From a virus: 51,117 nucleotides of DNA. Positions 42,588-49,176 of the stretch are shown here, in pieces; the first letter of the stretch is position 1; each line of letters opens with the position of its first letter. The translations under genes were made by a program, and so were the position numbers. Where the stretch lies: the IMG/VR virus record IMGVR_UViG_3300031974_002532, positions 1-51,117 of that record. The stretch is one strand, 5' to 3'. The notes beneath the pieces were generated by a model that had not been told where the DNA came from, did not search any database, and was given only the letters and a program-made list of their open reading frames with translations.

Positions 42588-44518
42588 GTGAAGACACCTC
42601 CCTTACTTTGTTTGATGATTGGCTGCACGAAACGTATGTAGCTGATACGTCTATCGGCAACGTCACGCTGGTAAGGTCTGACGACGATTTCGCTAATTTC
42701 AGAGACTGGCTGTTTAGTAAGCAGCGTCCTCTTGCATACGATATTGAGGCCACGGGCCTTGATATTTTCTCCACAACTTGGGAGATTAAGAGTATTCAAT
42801 GGGGCGATCAGGATGAAGCGTTTGTGTTCATTTGGAAAGAGCCGTGGTTTCAGCGATCTATTGATATCGTGATGAACGAGACCGATTGTAGGCTTCTGGC
42901 TCATAACGCGGTTTTCGATGCGTTGGGGCTAGATCGCCACGATCATGTTGACGCTATCGAACTTTTAGATAGAACTTATGATACGAAGATTTTGTCGCAT
43001 TTGGCTGATCCTCGTAGCCGAGTTGAGGGCGGTGTAGGTCACGGTTTGAAGAACCTTGCTGCACATCATGTTGACAAGAGTGCTCCTGATTCGGATCAGG
43101 CGCTTAAGGAGTTGTTTAAGCAGCAGAAGTGGTCGGTTAAGGAAGGTTGGCGAAACATTCCTGCCGCACATCCGACTCTGGTGCATTATGCGGGTACCGA
43201 CGTTATTTTGACGGCTCGCCTGTTTCCTCATTTGCGTAAGGAAATCAAACGTCAAACTATGGACCATTTGGTCAGGTATGAGCATCAGATTTTGAAGCTT
43301 GTTGCCGATATGGAACGTCGGGGTTTGCGTATTGACGTAGACTACGCCGAGCAGCTTGTTGAGCAAATGAATGCTGAAGAACAGGCCCATATTGATGTTG
43401 TTCGCTCGTTTGGGGTCGAAAACCATAACGCTACGAAAGATGTAGCTGAGGCTTTGACTAAGCTAGGGGTTCGGCTTACTGAAACTACTGCTTCGGGCGG
43501 CTTGAAGGTCGATAAGATGGTTTTGCAGGCAATTATTGACGATGAAGACTCTGGTATGGCTGGAGAGCTTGCCCGTGCGGTTATGGCAGCTAAGAACAGC
43601 GCTAAATGGCGAGATAGTTACGTAATCGCTTCTCTTGCCAGTATGGACAGCAATTTGAGAGTCCATCCGAAAATGAACAGCTTGCAGGCCCGGACGGGGA
43701 GAATGTCTTTGACTGACCCTCCGTTGCAGCAGCTACCGTCTAGCGGTGATGCTATACGTCGAATGTTCCTTGCGGAAGAAGGATGCCGGATGGCTTCTAT
43801 CGACTTCTCTGGCGTAGAGCTAAGAGTTTTAGCTGCACTTTCCCAAGACCCTGTTATGTTGCAGGTGTTCAAAGAAGGTGGCGATTTGCATCAAACCACC
43901 GCTGACAACACGGGAGTTACCAGAAAGATCGCTAAAACAGTGAATTTCGGTAAGGTTTACGGAGCAGGCCCGCAAACTCTTTCTAGGCAATCAGGACTTT
44001 CAGTTGAAGAAGCCCAGAAAGTGTGCGACTTGTTCGACAGCACCTACCAGGGCGTTACCCGCTATGCGCATCAGCTAGCTCATCCGGTTAAAACAGGCAA
44101 GCGTAACTATGTTATTACACACACTGGTAGGAAGCTTCCTGTAGACGCTGAGAGGCCATATGCGGCCCTCAACTACTGTATTCAGTCCACGGCCCGAGAT
44201 GTTCTCGGTAGAGCCATGGTGAAGCTGTACGAGGCCGGTTATTGGGACTATGCTTTGCTTCCTATCCACGATGAGATCCTTTTCAGTTTCCCTGAAGAGA
44301 CGGCTGTGGAGATGTGTCGTGAAGCGGGTGTGGTTATGGAGATGATCCTCAAAGATGTGCACATTTCTACTGAGCCTGATCTTGGCGGAGAGTCATGGGG
44401 CACGTTATATACAGAAGGCGAACATGAGGTAATTGAGTTGACTGACGACGACCGCAAGAAGTACGGTGACGAGACTTTGCGGAAGGCACTTTTTGAGTCA
44501 CCGACTTACGAGTTTTAG
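42584..44518 (+). CDS. polA: DNA polymerase I (family A) with 3'-5' exonuclease domain
   Basis: A 644-residue replicative-type family A polymerase, lacking the 5'-3' nuclease domain of cellular enzymes. The exonuclease domain shows D53/E55 (YDIEATG), AHNAVFDALGL, and Y-x3-D in HYAGTDV, so proofreading is intact. In the polymerase domain, motif A is DFSGVELR with D407, motif B runs R447, K451, F455 in RKIAKTVNFGKVYG, and motif C is HDE at 562-564 in LLPIHDEILFS. The position equivalent to E. coli Phe762 is Phe. The gene overlaps the purine-enzyme gene by 4 nt and is followed by a 162-nt gap before the sigma factor. It should copy the phage genome. Confidence 0.95.
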   Translation: MSEDTSLTLFDDWLHETYVADTSIGNVTLVRSDDDFANFRDWLFSKQRPLAYDIEATGLDIFSTTWEIKSIQWGDQDEAFVFIWKEPWFQRSIDIVMNETDCRLLAHNAVFDALGLDRHDHVDAIELLDRTYDTKILSHLADPRSRVEGGVGHGLKNLAAHHVDKSAPDSDQALKELFKQQKWSVKEGWRNIPAAHPTLVHYAGTDVILTARLFPHLRKEIKRQTMDHLVRYEHQILKLVADMERRGLRIDVDYAEQLVEQMNAEEQAHIDVVRSFGVENHNATKDVAEALTKLGVRLTETTASGGLKVDKMVLQAIIDDEDSGMAGELARAVMAAKNSAKWRDSYVIASLASMDSNLRVHPKMNSLQARTGRMSLTDPPLQQLPSSGDAIRRMFLAEEGCRMASIDFSGVELRVLAALSQDPVMLQVFKEGGDLHQTTADNTGVTRKIAKTVNFGKVYGAGPQTLSRQSGLSVEEAQKVCDLFDSTYQGVTRYAHQLAHPVKTGKRNYVITHTGRKLPVDAERPYAALNYCIQSTARDVLGRAMVKLYEAGYWDYALLPIHDEILFSFPEETAVEMCREAGVVMEMILKDVHISTEPDLGGESWGTLYTEGEHEVIELTDDDRKKYGDETLRKALFESPTYEF

Positions 44519-44588
44519 GCTCGTATTACTTACAAAACCGGCGACTTACTAGCATTTCTTCAAAATTATTCGCAAAACTTGGCGATGT

Positions 44589-44651
44589 GGGGTTGTGTCC
44601 CCGTTTGATCGGTGCTAAGGTTTCCGACATCTTCCGCAAAGCGTAGAAGAT
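44589..44651 (+). promoter_or_regulatory. Structured leader region of the sigma factor gene
   Basis: The gap 44519-44680 holds two hairpins: GGGG/CCCC around TTGTGT (44589-44602), and ATCTTC-CGC pairing with GCG-TA-GAAGAT (44629-44651) around an AAA loop. The second lies 30 nt before ATG 44681. No promoter is convincing here. The hairpins may modulate sigma translation or protect the message. Confidence 0.35.
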
Positions 44652-44680
44652 ACCGTATATCTCAGATGAAAGGCAGCTAT

Positions 44681-45604
44681 ATGGCTGGATACACTCTCAG
44701 TTCAAAGCACAAGATTCTTACCCGTGAAGAAGAGATTGTGCTGGGACGGGCAATTCAAGAAGGACTAGAAGCCGACCGGATTCTCAACGAATCCCACATT
44801 GAAGGCATTAGTATTGATCCCATGGAGAGGCGACGGTTGAACGCAGCCGTTCGGGAAGGTAAGCGCTCCAAGGACACGTTCGTTTCGCACAACTTGCGGC
44901 TAGCGATGGACACGGCAGCGAAGTACGCACGTTCGCAGTCCCGTATGGAGTATGAGGATCTCATTCAGGAAGCCACGATTGGTCTTATGCGTGCGGCAGA
45001 CAAGTTCGATCCTGAGCGTGGGTTCAAGTTCTCTACGTATGCTACGTGGTGGTGCCGACAGGCGTGCCAGCGTGCTATAGCGAACCAGGGCCGTGCTATA
45101 CGTCTACCTATGCATGTTGAGGCTGATGTGCGTAAGCTGGCTGCTGTGGTTGAGGAGTTTGAGTCTAGCCGTAGCAGTTTTTCGATGTATGAGATTGCTG
45201 ACTATCTGGATTGGGAAGACGATTATTTGGATGAGATTTGGGGCCATATGGAGAACACAAAGTTGGAGTCTTTGGATGTTCCTTTGAGCGAGGAAAGCAT
45301 GGTTTCTCATGCTGACACGTTGGTGAATTCGGATCAGATTGCGGTAGAGGACGCAGGTATTGAGGGCAGTTTTGCTGACGATATCATGCAGGCTTTGTCG
45401 ATTCTGCCTGAGCGGGAGTATGATGTGTTGATTAAGCATCATGGTCTTGCGGGGCAGGGCGCTCCGAAGACGTTGCAGGAGATTGGCGAGTCGATGGGTT
45501 TGACTCGTGAACGTGTTCGGCAGCTAGAGGCTAAGGCTATTGCCCGGTTGCGGCATCCTTCTTCTGGGATTGCTTGGGCATTTAGTCAAGAAAACGACGA
45601 CTGA
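44681..45604 (+). CDS. Phage-encoded sigma-70 family RNA polymerase sigma factor
   Basis: Encodes 307 residues from ATG 44681 (AAAGGCAG 5 nt upstream); ATG 44666 is an alternative. Region 2 is clear: HNLRLAMDTAAKYARSQ, YEDLIQEATIGLMRAADKFD and the promoter-melting segment FKFSTYATWWCRQACQRAI. Region 3 follows (FSMYEIADYLDWEDDYLDEI), and region 4 ends the protein (LPEREYDVLIKHHGLAG, TLQEIGESMGLTRERVRQLE). The layout resembles host group 1/2 sigma factors minus region 1.1. It would bind host RNA polymerase and direct it to phage promoters, possibly the late genes or the TATAAT-like leaderless promoters seen here. Confidence 0.93.
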   Translation: MAGYTLSSKHKILTREEEIVLGRAIQEGLEADRILNESHIEGISIDPMERRRLNAAVREGKRSKDTFVSHNLRLAMDTAAKYARSQSRMEYEDLIQEATIGLMRAADKFDPERGFKFSTYATWWCRQACQRAIANQGRAIRLPMHVEADVRKLAAVVEEFESSRSSFSMYEIADYLDWEDDYLDEIWGHMENTKLESLDVPLSEESMVSHADTLVNSDQIAVEDAGIEGSFADDIMQALSILPEREYDVLIKHHGLAGQGAPKTLQEIGESMGLTRERVRQLEAKAIARLRHPSSGIAWAFSQENDD

Positions 45605-45606
45605 GG

Positions 45607-45641
45607 TTGTTGTTTGAGAAGTAGGTGCTATACTGCTTCTC
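45607..45641 (+). promoter_or_regulatory. tRNA promoter overlapped by a dyad
   Basis: TTGTTG (45607-45612), a 16-nt spacer and TATACT (45629-45634), with expected start near 45641. GAGAAG (45616-45621) and CTTCTC (45636-45641) form an inverted repeat that straddles the -10, as an operator would. Confidence 0.5.
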
Positions 45642-45645
45642 ACTA

Positions 45646-45728
45646 GCCCCCGTGGCGGAATTGGCATACGCAGCGGACTTAAAATCCGTCACCTTCACGG
45701 TTTGTGGGTTCGAGTCCCACCGGGGGTA
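45646..45728 (+). tRNA. tRNA-Leu (anticodon UAA)
   Basis: An 83-nt class II tRNA. The acceptor GCCCCCG pairs with CGGGGGT (last pair G-U), discriminator A. The anticodon stem GCGGA/TCCGT holds the loop CTTAAAA with anticodon TAA at 45680-45682; a long variable arm and a perfect GTGGG-TTCGAGT-CCCAC T arm follow. CCA is not encoded. It reads UUA (and UUG by wobble) Leu codons, which are frequent in many genes of this phage. The next gene's ATG stands 2 nt after its 3' end. Confidence 0.97.
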
Positions 45729-45730
45729 CT

Positions 45731-46249
45731 ATGAACATATTTGTTGTTGAAACTGATCCCGTAGAAGCAGCACAGGCGCTGTGTGACAAGCATGTGCCGA
45801 AGATGACTGTTGAGAGCGTGCAGATGCTTGTGTCTGCTCTTCGTCGGCATGGTGCTACGGACGACGATGTGCCTTTGACTGCTAAGGGCACGCCGCATCG
45901 TGGCGGGTATGCGAATCATCCGAGTACTCGTTGGGTGGGCGAGTCGATCAGTAACTTTAACTGGCTTTTTGAGCATGCGTATGCGTTGTGTGAAGAGTTC
46001 AGTTTCAGGTTCAACAAGGAACATGCCTGTTTGAAGCAGTTGGACAAGATTGTTGATTCGTCCCATCTTCTTCCTGACGGCGAGTTGACTGATATTGCAT
46101 TGGCTGTCGGTGATGCATTCCACGAACGTCTTGGTTTTAAGCACGCTCCAATTGATGAAGCCGTTGACATTTATCGTGAGTTTTATATAATAGACAAAGA
46201 ATCTTTTGCCGTATGGTCAAAAGGACGCCCAGCACCAGCTTGGTGGTAA
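45731..46249 (+). CDS. Conserved phage protein of the NIFV-DP-DKHVPKM type
   Basis: A 172-residue protein with a distinctive pattern seen in many phages: MNIFVVETDPVEAAQALCDK at the start, then HVPKMTVESVQML, YANHPSTRWV, and a Phe/Trp-rich SISNFNWLFEHAYALCEEF helix. Its function is not established as far as I know. The ATG lies 2 nt after the tRNA, with only the GGGGG of the tRNA acceptor stem as a possible ribosome site, so its translation must be coupled in some way to tRNA processing or to read-through. Earlier in-frame GTG starts lie inside the tRNA and are rejected. Confidence 0.75.
   Translation: MNIFVVETDPVEAAQALCDKHVPKMTVESVQMLVSALRRHGATDDDVPLTAKGTPHRGGYANHPSTRWVGESISNFNWLFEHAYALCEEFSFRFNKEHACLKQLDKIVDSSHLLPDGELTDIALAVGDAFHERLGFKHAPIDEAVDIYREFYIIDKESFAVWSKGRPAPAWW
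46164..46191 (+). promoter_or_regulatory. Consensus promoter within the end of the preceding gene
   Basis: A perfect TTGACA (46164-46169), a 16-nt spacer and a perfect TATAAT (46186-46191). It lies inside the 3' end of the gene starting at 45731 and would drive the small coiled-coil gene at 46269, which has GAAAGG as ribosome site. Confidence 0.6.
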
Positions 46250-46268
46250 AATTCCTGAAAGGTTTAAA

Positions 46269-46460
46269 ATGGAAACAAACATTGATCCTAATGCAATTGT
46301 AGAAGACCTGCTTGAGCAGATTAAGCAGCTAACAGCCGCTAACACCGTTCTGCGTGTGAACCTGAACACCGCTCAGCGAGTTATTGTTGAACTTCAGGAG
46401 CAGGCTGCTCTGGCTGAAGAAGAAACTCCAAAGGAGTCAGGTAAGACTACCAAGTCGTGA
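46269..46460 (+). CDS. Small coiled-coil protein
   Basis: Encodes 63 residues from ATG 46269. Nearly the whole chain is a predicted coiled coil (VEDLLEQIKQLTAANTVLRV, then TAQRVIVELQEQAALAEEE) with a short Lys/Thr/Ser tail. A consensus promoter lies 78 nt upstream. It probably dimerises or binds a partner helix; a scaffolding or chaperone role is possible. The longer in-frame extension upstream of this ATG overlaps the previous gene and is not preferred. Confidence 0.65.
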   Translation: METNIDPNAIVEDLLEQIKQLTAANTVLRVNLNTAQRVIVELQEQAALAEEETPKESGKTTKS

Positions 46461-46482
46461 GATAAGTACCCTGAAGCTTCGG

Positions 46483-46488
46483 TATACT
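46483..46488 (+). promoter_or_regulatory. Candidate -10 element for the baseplate operon
   Basis: TATACT 28 nt before ATG 46517, followed by an AAAGGAG ribosome site. No matching -35 is seen, so this is weak. It would start transcription of the baseplate block. Confidence 0.35.
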
Positions 46489-46516
46489 AGAGATAGGTCT
46501 TGTAAAGGAGATTTCT

Positions 46517-46861
46517 ATGGCTGCTGGAGCTTATGACATGGTGTGCGAGCAAGGTTCTACGTTTTCTCGCACCCTAACTGTAAAAGATAGCAACGGGGAC
46601 GCACGTGACCTTAGCTCGTACACTGGCCGAATGCATGTTCGCCGCACTACGAGTTCTTCTACCACGATTATCGAGTTAACTACCGCTAACGGTAGAATCT
46701 CAACGAATAGTTCTGGTGAGATCGTGTTGTCTATTTCTGCTACTGACACCGCCGCTTTAACTGACGGGGGTGTTTACGACTTGGAGATTGAAGACAGCGA
46801 AGGCAACGTGGAGCGAGTTGTTGAAGGCATTTTCACGCTTGACTTAGAGGTTACACGGTAA
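46517..46861 (+). CDS. Virion structural protein, tail/baseplate type
   Basis: A 114-residue beta-rich protein of a common phage structural family: AYDMVCEQGSTFSRTLTVKD, DLSSYTGRMHVRRT, IIELTTANGRIS, GEIVLSISATDTAAL, VYDLEIEDSEGNVERVVEG and a C-terminal EVTR. The family pattern is almost complete. Homologues occur beside baseplate or tail-fibre genes, as here. It might be a small receptor-binding adaptor or baseplate cap. Confidence 0.8.
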   Translation: MAAGAYDMVCEQGSTFSRTLTVKDSNGDARDLSSYTGRMHVRRTTSSSTTIIELTTANGRISTNSSGEIVLSISATDTAALTDGGVYDLEIEDSEGNVERVVEGIFTLDLEVTR

Positions 46862-46871
46862 GGTAAATCGA

Positions 46872-47207
46872 ATGATTAACGAAGTAGAATGGCATGTTGA
46901 TGGTCACCGCATTCTACTAAACATTAACAAGACAAATATTGATATTGCTCCCAGTATCTGCCCTCATGGTAACAGCGAAGATGCGCCTTGCTACCACGAG
47001 GGCATTTCTGGTTGTATGGTCAACTATTTTATTAACGTGTTTGGTTTAGAGTGCAATATTGGTACGGTTCCTGCTGAGTCAAGTCTTGAAATAGCGTGGG
47101 CGACGGTTGAGGACAACAAGTGGGAGATTGACTTGGTTGATTTGTGTGTCATTCCCGTGACTGATCCGTATTTTGCTGATTGGTTTAGTGAAGTTTCTTC
47201 AGACTAG
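46872..47207 (+). CDS. Hypothetical protein with Cys/His residues
   Basis: A 111-residue acidic protein (MINEVEWHVDGHRILLNINK). The central ICPHGNSEDAPCYHEGISGC segment has three cysteines and two histidines and might bind a metal. It lies between two baseplate genes with short gaps (10 nt before). A TAAGGT 7 nt upstream of its ATG fits the leaderless pattern loosely, but AAGG there could also act as a ribosome site. No family is recognised. Confidence 0.6.
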   Translation: MINEVEWHVDGHRILLNINKTNIDIAPSICPHGNSEDAPCYHEGISGCMVNYFINVFGLECNIGTVPAESSLEIAWATVEDNKWEIDLVDLCVIPVTDPYFADWFSEVSSD

Positions 47208-47210
47208 TAG

Positions 47211-47240
47211 TTGTTAGCTTGTTTATTTTTTCGGTAGAAT
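47211..47240 (+). promoter_or_regulatory. Candidate promoter for the baseplate wedge genes
   Basis: TTGTTA (47211-47216), an 18-nt spacer and TAGAAT (47235-47240), giving a leader of about 20 nt with TTGGAGG before ATG 47268. Confidence 0.5.
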
Positions 47241-47267
47241 GTATATGAGGGCTTTTTGGAGGCAAAA

Positions 47268-47570
47268 ATGGCTGCTTTTGTTATGTCTTACCCATTTAGC
47301 ATGGATGCGGTTAATGGTCGCTTCAGTACGGTAAGTACGGATACTGATACTTATAAGGGGCAACAGATTTCTGCTTTTCTGAAATCTAGGAAAAACGAAC
47401 GGGCACTTATGCCTGAGTTTGGGATTACTGATCCTACTTTTCATAAATTTGATGCTGGTGCGTTTACTTCAGATTTTTACGATTTTTATCCTAAGTCTAT
47501 TACCTTGAAAGAAGTTAGTTTGTTGAAAAAGGGTGGAGTTGTTACTGATGCCCGAATTGAGTTTGGTTAG
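47268..47570 (+). CDS. Baseplate wedge protein, gp25-like
   Basis: Encodes 100 residues from ATG 47268, chosen because GGAGG sits just upstream. The protein shows the gp25/GPW pattern: short N-terminal strands, KSRKNERALMPEFGITDP (the conserved NER-x-M-x-P-x-FG core), a Phe/Asp-rich helix, and a C-terminal strand VVTDARIEFG. gp25-like proteins start sheath assembly at the baseplate. The J-like gene follows 12 nt downstream, the normal order in contractile phages. Confidence 0.85.
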   Translation: MAAFVMSYPFSMDAVNGRFSTVSTDTDTYKGQQISAFLKSRKNERALMPEFGITDPTFHKFDAGAFTSDFYDFYPKSITLKEVSLLKKGGVVTDARIEFG

Positions 47571-47582
47571 TGAGGTATCGTC

Positions 47583-49163
47583 ATGTCTTCTTCACCTGAT
47601 GTAAGCAGCTACGTTGATTTAACTATTTACGATGAAGATCCGGTAGTTATCCTTAATGATATTCTTTCGAGTGCTCGTGGACTTCTTCCCGGCTGGCAGC
47701 CAGAGGCTGGACAGATTGAAGTTGTACTGGCGGAGGCTTTTGCTAATCGGACTTCACAGCTAGCAGCTACGATTAATCGCCTACCTTCAGCAACCACAGA
47801 AGTTCTGCTTCAATTATTTGGTTTAACTAGAAGTAACGGTACGAAAGCAACTGCCACAATTGATTTGACAATGTATGCGGATGACACGTTGTATGCCGGG
47901 ACCCGATTCATGTACTACGACCGAAACGAAGCAAGGTCTTACATTTTTACACTTGACGCTGACGTTACTACTACCGGCAGGTCAGCTTCAGGTCTAGCTG
48001 TGACGGCAGAAGCTGTCGGTGCTGCTTACAACTCTTCTACCTCAGTTGGGGAGTCTTTAGTATTGTTGACAGCGAGCGACAACTTTGAGGCTGCCACGTT
48101 TGCGACCAATCCAACGGACGGTGCCGATGCTGAGACAGACAGCGATTACTTTACAAGGGGTACGACACTACTAGCTAGCTACACCACCGCATCGACTACA
48201 GCTTCGCAGATCAAATATTATGTGTCGGCAAATAAGACGTACGCTAACCGGGTAGAGGTTTATAACCGTAGACGTTACCGTGACCGTGATACCACAGCTA
48301 CAGATTACAGTACTCATGATGGTTATGCTCTTGTGGCTGTTGGTGGTAATGTGAGTACGGCAGCCTCTGCGACAGCGCAGCTTCCTGTTTCGACTAGCAA
48401 CCTGTCAGACTTGTATGATTCTCTTACGGCCCGAGTTGCTTCTGGTGTAACGATTGATGTTATGAGCGCCGAGCTTGCTTCTGTTAGCGTTACAGCTACT
48501 GTGGTTAAGACTTCAGGTGCGGTTGCTTCGACTGTAAAGACTGCTGTAGAGAATGCAATTAAAGCGTATTTTGATCCTAACCAGTGGGATTGGTCTTCGA
48601 ACACGGTTCGCCAGAACGAGTTGATTTCATTGATTGACGGTATTTCTGGTGTTGACTATGTTTCTTCTTTGACGCTTGATGGTCAGACTCTTATTGGTAC
48701 AGATAACATTGGTTACTACACTGCTTCTGGCGGTACAGCAGCGTCTGCGACTTTGGTAACTTCAGGCGTAACCGACGCAACTTATGCGGTTGGTGAACTT
48801 GGCTTCTATTATGTAGACGCTGACGTTGCTACTCCAGTTGTGTATGAATTTGAAAATGCTGAGTCAATCGTGGTTTCAGGCGGGGCAGGTACCGGTGTCT
48901 TTGTAGCCAAAGCAAACGGGATAGGATACAACGACACTTCCAACAGCGGTAACGTAGATGCCGGTGCAACCTACCAAGGTACAGGGACAGTTGCTGCGGC
49001 TCTCGGCACTGCCACGGTATCTTCTGGGGCCATAACCGGTGGAAGTAACGACAGCAACACATTTACGGTACTAAATGGTACAGGAGCAGTTGATAGTGAC
49101 CTGACAGTTCGCAACCTTGGTACTTTGCTAACTTACGGCACGTTGAATATTACAGTTTCATAG
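47583..49163 (+). CDS. Baseplate J-like protein
   Basis: A 526-residue homologue of the baseplate J/gp6 wedge proteins. The N terminus has the helix that follows gp25-like proteins (DPVVILNDILSSARGLLP, VLAEAFANRTSQLAATIN). Beta domains (ATIDLTMYADDTLYAGTRFM) and the conserved C-terminal core ESDYFTRG-like (DSDYFTRGTTLLASYTTAST), KTAVENAIKAYFDP and NELISLIDGISGVDYV follow. An extra about 130-residue beta-rich tail, from residue 395, is low in charge and Gly/Thr/Ala-rich, like tail-fibre decoration domains. It forms the baseplate ring with gp25 and the next protein. Confidence 0.87.
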   Translation: MSSSPDVSSYVDLTIYDEDPVVILNDILSSARGLLPGWQPEAGQIEVVLAEAFANRTSQLAATINRLPSATTEVLLQLFGLTRSNGTKATATIDLTMYADDTLYAGTRFMYYDRNEARSYIFTLDADVTTTGRSASGLAVTAEAVGAAYNSSTSVGESLVLLTASDNFEAATFATNPTDGADAETDSDYFTRGTTLLASYTTASTTASQIKYYVSANKTYANRVEVYNRRRYRDRDTTATDYSTHDGYALVAVGGNVSTAASATAQLPVSTSNLSDLYDSLTARVASGVTIDVMSAELASVSVTATVVKTSGAVASTVKTAVENAIKAYFDPNQWDWSSNTVRQNELISLIDGISGVDYVSSLTLDGQTLIGTDNIGYYTASGGTAASATLVTSGVTDATYAVGELGFYYVDADVATPVVYEFENAESIVVSGGAGTGVFVAKANGIGYNDTSNSGNVDAGATYQGTGTVAAALGTATVSSGAITGGSNDSNTFTVLNGTGAVDSDLTVRNLGTLLTYGTLNITVS

Positions 49164-49176
49164 TTGGAGTTCAGGT

